Assembly: GCA_039621445.1 (NCBI GenBank)
Contig: CP154956.1
Location: forward strand, 21,603,295 to 21,667,294
Direction: 5' to 3'
DNA: 64,000 nt
From: Euglena gracilis
Taxonomy: Eukaryota; Euglenida; Euglenophyceae; Euglenales
Shown: one piece after another, positions 50,604-61,200 of the stretch
Position numbering within the stretch: the stretch's first letter is position 1
Layout: each line of letters opens with the position of its first letter
Made by a program: the position numbers and the translations under genes
The notes under the pieces: model-generated
What the model was told of the DNA's origin: nothing
Databases searched by the model: none
What the model saw: the letters and a program-made list of their open reading frames with translations, nothing else

Positions 50604-53600
50604 CCGGGTTTACCAGGTCAGCCCAGGTTACCATGTAAAAATGGACCAAATTGGGCCTTACTCCGAGTAACCGAATGGGTGTTCCAGTCGCGCACCAAAG
50701 TCAGGGGACCCGTTGGTTTCATGATTGTCGTGGTTTAATGGTAAGAAAAACATGCAGCCGGAATGTTGGTTGCAAGAAATGAGCAGATTTAGATGGGTGC
50801 ATTCGACCATTCCGGGGGACATTTACCAGGTCAGCCCAGGTTACCATGTAAAAATGGACCAAATTGGGCCTTACTCCGAGTAACCGAATGGGTGTTCCAG
50901 GAGGCCTCCAAAGTCAGGGGACCCGTTGGTTTCATGATTGTCGTGGTTTAATGGTAAGAAAAACATGCAGCGGGAATGTTGGTTGCAAGAAATGAGCAGA
51001 TTTAGATGGGTGCATTCGACCATTCCGGGGACATTTACCAGGTCAGCCCAGGTTACCATGTAAAAATGGACCAAATTGGGCCTTACTCCGAGTTACCGAA
51101 TGGGTGTTCCAGGAGGCCTCCAAAGTCAGGGGACCCGTTGGTTTCATGATTGTCGTGGTTTAATGGTAGAGAAACATGCAGCGGGAGTGTTGGTTGCAAG
51201 AAATGAGCAGATTTAGATGGGTGCATTCGACCATTCCGGGGGACATTTACCAGGTCAGCCCAGGTTACCATGTAAAAATGGACCAAATTGGGCCTTACTC
51301 CGAGTAACCGAATGGGTGTTCCAGGAGGCCTCCAAAGTCAGGGGACCCGTTGGTTTCATGATTGTCGTGGTTTAATGGTAAGAAAAACATGCAGCCGGAA
51401 GGTTGGTTGCAAGAAATGAGCAGATTTAGATGGGTGCATTCGACCATTCCGGGGGACATTTACCAGGTCAGCCCAGGTTACCATGTAAAAATGGACCAAA
51501 TTGGGCCTTACTCCGAGTAACCGAATGGGTGTTCCAGGAGGCCTCCAAAGTCAGGGGACCCGTTGGTTTCATGATTGTCGTGGTTTAATGGTAAGAAAAA
51601 CATGCAGCCGGAAGGTTGGTTGCAAGAAATGAGCAGATTTAGATGGGTGCATTCGACCATTCCGGGGGACATTTACCAGGTCAGCCCAGGTTACCATGTA
51701 AAAATGGACCAAATTGGGCCTTACTCCGAGTAACCGAATGGGTGTTCCAGGAGGCCTCCAAAGTCAGGGGACCCGTTGGTTTCATGATTGTCGTGGTTTA
51801 ATGGTAGCCGGAAGGTTGGTTGCAAGAAATGAGCAGATTTAGATGGGTGCATTCGACCATTCCGGGGGACATTTACCAGGTCAGCCCAGGTTACCATGTA
51901 AAAATGGACCAAATTGGGCCTTACTCCGAGTAACCGAATGGGTGTTCCAGGAGGCCTCCAAGTCAGGGGACCCGTTGGTTTCATGATTGTCGTGGTTTAA
52001 TGGTAAGAAAAACATGCAGCCGGAAAGTTGGTTGCAAGAAATGAGCACATTTAGATGGGTGCATTCGACCATTCCGGGGGACATTTACCAGGTCAGCCCA
52101 GGTTACCATGTAAAAATGGACCAAATTGGGCCTTACTCCGAGTAACCGAATGGGTGTTCCAGGAGGCCTCCAAAGTCAGGGGACCCGTTGGTTTCATGAT
52201 TGTCGTGGTTTAATGGTAAGAAAAACATGCAGCCGGAAGGTTGGTTGCAAGAAATGAGCAGATTTAGATGGGTGCATTCAACCTTTCCGGGTTTACCAGG
52301 TCAGCCCAGGTTACCATGTAAAAATGGACCAAATTGGGCCTTACTCCGAGTAACCGAATGGGTGTTCCAGGAGGCCTCCAAAGTCAGGGGACCCGTTGGT
52401 TTCATGATTGTCGTGGTTTAATGGTAAGAAAAACATGCAGCCGGAATGTTGGTTGCAAGAAATGAGCAGATTTAGATGGGTGCATTCGACCATTCCGGGG
52501 GACATTTACCAGGTCAGCCCAGGTTACCATGTAAAAATGGACCAAATTGGGCCTTACTCCGAGTTACCAAATTGGTGTTCCAGGAGGTCTCCAAAGTCAG
52601 GGGACCCGTTGGTTTCATGATTGTCGTGGTTTAATGGTAAGAAGAACACATTCATCTTCCGATCTTCACTGCGGAGGGGCAATGTGGTTGCAAGAAATGA
52701 GCAGATTTAGATGGGTGCATTCGACCATTCCGGCGGACATTTAACAGGTCAGCCCAGGTTACCATGTAAAAATGGACCAAATTGGGCCTTACTCCGAGTA
52801 ACCGAATGGGTGTTCCAGGAGGCCTCCAAAGTCAGGGGACCCGTTGGTTTCATGATTGTCGTGGTTTAATGGTAAGAAAACAAGCAGCGGGAATGTTGGT
52901 TGCAAGAAATGAGCAGATTTAGATGGGGGCATTCGACCATTCCGGGGGACATTTACCAGGTCAGCCCAGGTTACCATGTAAAAATGGACCAAATTGGGCC
53001 TTACTCCGAGTTACCGAATGGGTGTTCCAGGACGCCTCCAAAGTCAGGGGACCCGTTGGTTTCATGATTGTCGTGGTTTAATGGTAAGAAGAACATGCAG
53101 CGGGAATGTTGGTTGCAAGAAATGAGCACATTTAGATGGGGGCATTCGACCATTCCGGGGGACATTTACCAGGTCAGCCCAGGTTACCATGCAAAAATGG
53201 ACCAAATTGGGCCTTACTCCGAGTAACCGAATGGGTGTTCCAGGAGGCCTCCAAAGTCAGGGGACCCGTTGGTTTCATGATTGTCGTGGTTTAATGGTAA
53301 GAAAAACATGCAGCCGGAAGGTTGGTTGCAAGAAATGAGCACAATTTAGATGGGTGCATTCGACCATTCCGGGGGAAATTTACCAGGTCAGCCCAGGTTA
53401 CCATGCAAAAATGGACCCAGTTGGGCCTTACTCCGAGTAACCGAATGGGTGTTCCAGGAGGCCTCCAAGGTCAGGGGACCCGTTGGTTTCATGATTGTCG
53501 TGGTTTAATTGTAAGAAAAACACGCAGCGGGAATGTTGGTTGCAAGAAATGAGCACATTTAGATGGGTGCATTCGACCATTCCGGGGGACATTTACCAGG

Positions 53601-56600
53601 TCAGCCCAGGTTACCATGCAAAAATGGACCAAATTGGGCCTTACTCCGAGTAACCGAATGGGTGTTCCAGGAGGCCTCCAAAGTCAGGGGACCCGTTGGT
53701 TTCATGATTGTCGTGGTTTAATGGTAAGAAAAACATGCAGCGGGAATGTTGGTTGCAAGAAATGAGCACATTTAGATGGGTGCATTCGACCATTTCGGGG
53801 GACACTTACCAGGTCAGCCCAGGTTACCATGTAAAAATGGACCAAATTGGGCCTTACTCCGAGTTACCGAATGGGTGTTCCAGGAGGCCTCCAAAGTCAG
53901 GGGACCCGTTGGTTTCATGATTGTCGTGGTTTAATGGTAAGAAAAACATGCAGCCGGAAGGTTTGTTGCAAGAAATGAGCAGATTTAGATGGGTGCATTC
54001 GACCATTTCGGGGGACACTTACCAGTTCAGCCCAGGTTACCATTTAAAAATGGACCAAATTGGGCCTTACTCCGAGTAACCGAATGGGTGTTCCAGGACG
54101 CCTCCAAGTTCAGGGGACCCGTTGGTCTCATGATTGTCGTGGTTTAATGGTAAGAAAAACACGCAGCCGGAAGGTTGGTTGCAAGAAATGACAACATTTA
54201 GATGGGGGCATTCGACCATTCCGGGGGACACTTACCAGGTCAGCCCAGGTTACCATGTAAAAGTGGACCAAATTGGGCCTTACTCCGAGTAACCGAATGG
54301 GTGTTCCAGGAGGCCTCCAAAGTCAGGGTACCCGTTGGTTTCATGATTGTCGTGGTTTAATGGTAAGAAAAACATGCAGCCGGAAGGTTGGTTGCAAGAA
54401 ATGAGCAGATTTAGATGGGTGCATTCGACCATTCCGGGGGACATTTACCAGGTCAGCCCAGGTTACCATGTAAAAATGGCCCAAATTGGGCCTTACTCCG
54501 AGTAACCGAATGGGTGTTCCAGGAGGCCTCCAAAGTCAGGGGACCCGTTGGTTTCATGATTGTCGTGGTTTAATGGTAGTGAAACATGCAGCGGGAGTGT
54601 TGGTTGCAAGAAATGAGCAGATTTAGATGGGTGCATTCGACCATTCCGGGGGACATTTACCAGGTCAGCCCAGGTTACCATGTAAAAATGGACCAAATTG
54701 GGCCTTACTCCGAGTAACCGAATGGGTGTTCCAGGAGGCCTCCAAAGTCAGGGGACCCGTTGGTTTCATGATGTTCGTGGTTTAATAGTAAGAAAAACAT
54801 GCAGCCGGAAGGTTGGTTGCAAGAAATGAGCACATTTAGATGGGTGCATTCGACCATTCCGGGTTTACCAGGTCAGCCCAGGTTACCATGTAAAAATGGA
54901 CCAAATTGGGCCTTACTCCGAGTTACCGAATGGGTGTTCCAGGGGCAATCCAAAGTCAGGGGACCTGTTGGTTTCATGATTGTCGTGGTTTAATGGTAAG
55001 AAAAACATGCAGCCGGAATGTTGGTTGCAAGAAATGAGCAGATTTAGATGGGTGCATTCGACCATTCCGGGGGACATTTACCAGGTCAGCCCAGGTTACC
55101 ATGTAAAAATGGACCAAATTGGGCCTTACTCCGAGTAACCGAATGGGTGTTCCAGGAGGCCTCCAAAGTCAGGGGATCCGTTGGTTTCATGATTGTCGTG
55201 GTTTAATGGTAGAGAAACATGCAGCCGGAATGTTTGTTGCAAGAAATGAGCAGATTTAGATGGGTGCATTCGACCATTCCGGCGGACATTTAACAGGTCA
55301 GCCCAGGTTACCATGTAAAAATGGACCAAATTGGGCCTTACTCCGAGTTACCGAAAGGGTGTTCAAGGAGGACTCCAAAGTCAGGGGACCCGTTGGTTTC
55401 ATGATTGTCGTGGTTTAATGGTAGTGAAACATGCAGCGGGAGTGTTGGTTGCAAGAAATGAGCAGATTTAGATGGGTGCATTCGACCATTCCGGGGGACA
55501 TTTACCAGGTCAGCCCAGGTTACCATGTAAAAATGGACCAAATTGGGCCTTACTCCGAGTAACCGAATGGGTGTTCCAGGAGGCCTCCAAAGTCAGGGGA
55601 CCCGTTGGTGTCATGATTGTCGTGGTTTTATGGTAAGAAACACATGCAGCCGGAAGGTTGGTTGCAAGAAATGAGCAGATTTAGATGGGTGCATTCGACC
55701 ATTCCGGGGGACATTTACCAGGTCAGCCCAGGTTACCATGTAAAAATGGACCAAATTGGGCCTTACTCCGAGTTACCGAATGGGTGTTCCAGGAGGCCTC
55801 CAAAGTCAGGGGACCCGTTGGTGTCATGATTGTCGTGGTTTTATGGTAAGAAACACATGCAGCCGGAAGGTTGGTTGCAAGAAATAAGCAGATTTAGATG
55901 GGTGCATTCGACAATTCCGGGGGACATTTACCAGGTCAGCCCAGGTTACCATGTAAAAATGGACCAAATTGGGCCTTACTCCGAGTAACCGAATGGGTGT
56001 TCCAGGAGGCCTCCAAAGTCAGGGGACCCGTTGGTTTCATGATTGTCGTGGTTTAATGGTAAGAAAAACATGCAGCCGGAAGGTTGGTTGCAAGAAATGA
56101 GCAGATTTAGATGGGTGCATTCGACCATTCCGGGGGACATTTACCAGGTCAGCCCAGGTTACCATGTAAAAATGGACCAAATTGGGCCTTACTCCGAGTA
56201 ACCGAATGGGTGTTCCAGGAGGCCTCCAAAGTCAGGGGACCCGTTGGTCTCATGATTGTCGTGGTTTAATGGTAAGAAAAACATGCAGCCGGAAGATTGG
56301 TTGCAAGAAATGAGCACATTTACATGGGGGCATTCGACCATTCCGGGGGACACTTACCAGGTCAGCCCAGGTTACCATGTAAAAATGGACCAAATTGGGC
56401 CTTACTCCGAGTAACCGAATGGGTGTTCCAGGAGGCCTCCAAAGTCAGGGGACCCGTTGGTTTCATGATTGTCGTGGTTTAATGGTAAGAAAAACATGCA
56501 GCCGGAAGGTTGGTTGCAAGAAATGAGCAGATTTAGATGGGTGCATTCAACCTTTCCGGGTTTACCAGGTCAGCCCAGGTTACCATGTAAAAATGGACCA

Positions 56601-56900
56601 AATTGGGCCTTACTCCGAGTTACCGAATGGGTGTTCCAGGAGGCCTCCAAAGTCAGGGGACCCGTTGGTTTCATGATTGTCGTGGTTTAATGGTAAGAAA
56701 AACATGCAGCCGGAATGTTGGCTGCAAGAAATGAGCAGATTTAGATGGGTGCATTCGACCATTCCGGGGGACATTTACCACGTCAGCCCAGGTTACCATG
56801 TAAAAATGGACCAAATTGGGCCTTACTCCGAGTTACCAAATTGGTGTTCCAGGAGGCCTCCAAAGTCAGGGGACCCGTTGGTTTCATGATTGTCGTGGTT
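50604..56900 (+). repeat. ~4.27-kb higher-order duplication within S4
   Basis: GCATTCAACCTTTCCGGG (52287 and 56556) and TTACCAAATTGGTG (52563 and 56832) recur with the same 4,269-bp offset, 20 monomers plus 9 bp. The related CCGGGTTTACC deletion also occurs at 50604 and 54859. Confidence 0.75.
52648..52684. other. non-satellite insert with adapter-like 11-mer
   Basis: About 30 bp replaces TGCAGCGGG in one monomer. It contains TCTTCCGATCT (52655-52665), identical to the 3' end of the common Illumina adapter. The remainder (TCACTGCGGAGGGG) is not satellite. Confidence 0.7.
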
Positions 56901-57734
56901 TAATGGTAAGAAAAACATGCAGCGGGAATGTTGGTTGCAAGAAATGAGCAGATTTAGATGGGTGCATTCGACCATTCCGGCGGACATTTAACAGGTCAGC
57001 CCAGGTTACCATGTAAAAATAGACCAAATTGGGCCTTACTCCGAGTTACCGAATGGGTGTTCAAGGACGCCTCCAAAGTCAGGGGACCCGTTGGTTTCAT
57101 GATTGTCGTGGTTTAATGGTAAGAAGAACATGCAGCGGGAATGTTGGTTGCAAGAAATGAGCAGATTTAGATGGGGGCATTCGACCATTCCGGGGGACAT
57201 TTACCAGGTCAGCCCAGGTTACCATGTAAAAATAGACCAAATTGGGCCTTACTCCGAGTTACCGAATGGGTGTTCCAGGAGGCCTCCAAAGTCAGGGGAC
57301 CCGTTGGTTTCATGATTGTCGTGGTTTAATGGTAAGAAGAACATGCAGCGGGAATGTTGGTTGCAAGAAATGAGCACATTTAGATGGGGGCATTCGACCA
57401 TTCCGGGGGACATTTACCAGGTCAGCCCAGGTTACCATGTAAAAATGGACCAAATTGGGCCTTACTCCGAGTAACCGAATGGGTGTTCCAGGAGGCCTCC
57501 AAAGTCAGGGGACCCGTTGGTTTCATGATTGTCGTGGTTTAATGGTAAGAAAAACATGCAGCCGGAAGGTTGGTTGCCAGAAATGAGCAGATTTAGACGG
57601 GTGCATTCGACCATTCCGGGGGACATTTACCAGGTCAGCCCAGGTTACCATGTAAAAATGGACCAAATTGGGCCTTACTCCGAGTTACCGAATGGGTGTT
57701 CCAGGAGGCCTCCAAAGTCAGGGGACCCGTTGGT

Positions 57735-58280
57735 TTCATGATTGTCGTGGTTTAATGGAAAGAAATACATGCAGCGGGAATGTTGGTTGCAAGAAATGAG
57801 CACATTTAGATGGGTGCATTCGACCATTCCGGGGGACATTTACCAGGTCAGCCCAGGTTACCATGCAAAAATGGACCCAGTTGGGCCTTACTCCGAGTAA
57901 CCGAATGGGTGTTCCAGGAGGCCCCCAAAGTCAGGGGACCCGTTGGTTTCATCATTGTCGTGGTTTAATGGTAAGAACAACATGCAGCGGGAATGTTGGT
58001 TGCAAGAAATGAGCACATTTAGATGGGTGCATTCGACCATTCCGGGTTCCAGGAGGCCTCCAATGTCAGGTGACCCGTTGGTTTCATGATTGTCGTGGTT
58101 TAATGGTAGAGAAACATGCAGCCGGAATGTTGGTTGCAAGAAATGAGCAGATTTAGATGGGTGCATTCGACCATTCCGGCGGACATTTAACAGGTCAGCC
58201 CAGGTTACCATGTAAAAATAGACCAAATTGGGCCTTACTCCGAGTAACGGAATGGGTGTTCCAGGAGGCCTCCAAAGTCA
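57735..58280 (+). repeat. inverted copy of the 44.03-44.56 kb segment
   Basis: It carries, in reverse complement, the same private variants as block S3 at 44 kb, in the same order: GGAAAGAAATACATGC, GGACCCAGTTGGG, TTTCATCATTG, AAGAACAACATG, the truncated monomer CCGGGTTCCAGG, GGTAGAGAAAC, GGCGGACATTTAACAGG and AAAATAGACC. It ends at the orientation switch J3. Confidence 0.9.
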
Positions 58281-58295
58281 CTCGGAGTAAGGCCC
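58276..58295. other. orientation switch J3
   Basis: Forward CCAAAGTCA ends at 58280 and reverse CTCGGAGTAAGG begins at 58281, inside the monomer's own TTACTCGGAGTAA dyad. Confidence 0.9.
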
Positions 58296-61200
58296 AATTT
58301 GGTCCATTTTTACATGGTAACCTGGGCTGACCTGGTAAGTGTCCACCGGAATGGTCGAATGCCCCCATCTAAATTTGCTCATTTCTTGCAACCAACCTTC
58401 CGGCTGCATGTTTTTCTTACCATTAAACCACGACAATCATGAGACCAACGGGTCCCCTGACTTTGGAGGCGTCCTGGAACACCCATTCGGTTACTCGGAG
58501 TAATGCCCAATTTGGTCAATTTTTACATGGTAACCTGGGCTGACCTGGTAAATGTCCGCCAAAATTGTCGAATGCACCCATCTAAATCTGCTTATTTCTT
58601 GCAAACAACCTTCCGGCTGCATGTTTTTCTTACCATAAAACCACGACAATCATGAAACCAACGGGTCCCCTGACTTTGGAGGCCTCCTGGAACACCCATT
58701 CGGTTACTCGGAGTAAGGCCCAATTTGGTCCATTTTTGCATGGTAACCTGGGCTGACCTGGTAAATGTCCCCCGGAATGGTCGAATGCACCCATCTAAAT
58801 GTGCTCATTTCTTGCAACCAACATTCCCGCTGCATGTTTTTCTTACCATTAAACCACGACAATCATGAAACCAACGGGTCCCCTGACTTTGGAGGCCTCC
58901 TGGAACACCCATTCGGTTACTCGGAGTAAGGCCCAATTTGGTCAATTTTTACATGGTAACCTGGGCTGACCTGGTAAATGTCCCCCGGAATGGTCGAATG
59001 CACCCATCTAAATCTGCTCATTTCTTGCAACCAACATTCCCGCTGCGTGTTTTTCTTACCATTAAACCACGACAATCATGAAACCAACGGGTCCCCTGAC
59101 TTTGGAGGCCTCCTGGAACACCCATTCGGTTACTCGGAGTAAGGCCCAACTGTGTCCATTTTTGCATGGTAACCTGGGCTGACCTGGTAAATGTCCGCCG
59201 GAATGGTCGAATGCACCCATCTAAATGTGCTCATTTCTTGCAACCAGCCTTCCGGCTGCATGTTTTCTTACCATTAAACCACGACAATCATGAAACCAAC
59301 GGGTCCCCTGACTTTGGAGGCCTCCTGGAACACCCATTCGGTTACTCGGAGTAAGGCCCAATTTGGTCCATTTTTGCATGGTAACCTGGGCTGACCTGGT
59401 AAATGTCCCCCGGAATGGTCGAATGCACCCATCTAAATGTGCTCATTTCTTGCAACCAACATTCCCGCTGCATGTTTTTCTTACCATTAAACCACGACAA
59501 TCATGAAACCAACGGGTCCCCTGACTTTGGAGGCCTCCTGGAACACCCATTCGGTTACTCGGAGTAAGGCCCAATTTGGTCAATTTTTACATGGTAACCT
59601 GGGCTGACCTGGTAAATGTCCCCCGGAATGGTCGAATGCACCCATCTAAATGTGCTCATTTCTTGCAACCAACATTCCCGCTGCATGTTTTTCTTACCAT
59701 TAAACCACGACAATCATGAAACCAACGGGTCCCGTGACTTTGGAGGCCTCCTGGAACACCCATTCGGTTACTCGGAGTAAGGCCCAATTTGGTCCATTTT
59801 TACATGGTAACCTGGGCTGACCTGGTAAATGTCCCCCGGAATGGTCGAATGCACCCATCTAAATGTGCTCATTTCTTGCAACCAACATTCTCGCTGCATG
59901 TTTTTCTTTCCATTAAACCACGACAATCATGAAACCAACGGGTCCCCTGACTTTGGAGGCCTCCTCGAACACCCATTCGGTTACTCGGAGTAAGGCCCAA
60001 TTTGGTCCATTTTTACATGGTAACCTGGGCTGCCCTGGTAAATGTCCGCCGGAATGGTCGAATGCACCCATCTAAATGTGCTGATTTCTTGCAACCAACA
60101 TTCCTGCTGCATGTTTTTCTTACCATTAAACCACGACAATCATGAAACCAACGGGTCCCCTGACTTTGGAGGCCTCCTGGAACACCCATTCGGTAACTCG
60201 GAGTAAGGCCCAATTTGGTCCATTTTTACATGGTAACCTGGGCTGACCTGGTAAATGTCCCCCGGAATGGTCGAATGCACCCGTCTAAATCTGCTCATTT
60301 CTTGCAACCAACCTTCCGCCTGCATGTTTTTCTTACTATTAAACCACGAAAATCATGAAACCAACGGGTCCCCTGACTTTGGAGGCCTCCTGGAACACCC
60401 ATTCGGTTACTCGGAGTAAGGCCCAATTTGGTCCATTTTTACATGGTAACCTGGGCTGACCTGGTAAATGTCCCCCGGAATGGTCGAATGCCCCCATCTA
60501 AATCTGCTCATTTCTTGCAACCAACATTCCCACTGCATGTTTTTCTTACCATTAAACCACGACAATCATGAAACCAACGGGTCCCCTGACTTTGGAGGCC
60601 TCCTGGAACACCCATTCGGTAACTCGGAGTAAGGCCCAATTTGGTCCATTTTTACATGGTAACCTGGGCTGACCTGGTAAATGTACCCCGGAATGGTCGA
60701 ATGCACCCATCTAAATCTGCTCATTTCTTGCAACCAACATTCCCGGTGCATGTTTTTCTTACCATTAAACCACGACAATCATGAAACCAACGGGTCCCCT
60801 GACTTTGGAGGCCTCCTCTAACACCCATTCGGTAACTCGGAGTAAGGCCCAATTTGGTCCATTTTTACATGGTAACCTGGGCTGACCTGGTAAATGTCCG
60901 CCGGAATGGTCGAATGCACCCATCTAAATCTGCTCATTTCTTGCAACCAACATTCCGGCTGCATGTTTCTCTACCATTAAACCACGACAATCATAAAACC
61001 AACGGGTCCCCTGACTTTGGAGGCCTCCTGGAACACCCATTCGGTTACTCGGAGTAAGGCCCAATTTGGTCCATTTTTACATGGTAACCTGGGCTGACCT
61101 GGTAAATGTCCCCCGGAATGGTCGAATGCACCCATCTAAATCTGCTCATTTCTTGCAACCAACATTCCCGCTGCATGTTTTTCTTACCATTAAACCACGA

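Larger units (their letters stand above)
47697..58280 (+). repeat. 213-bp satellite block S4 (about 50 monomers, forward)
   Basis: It is dominated by a subfamily with GAGCAGATTT and GCAGCCGGAAGG. A 4,269-bp duplication is visible (see separate entry). A short foreign insert lies near 52650-52680. The block ends in a variant segment that is an inverted copy of 44.03-44.56 kb. Confidence 0.92.
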
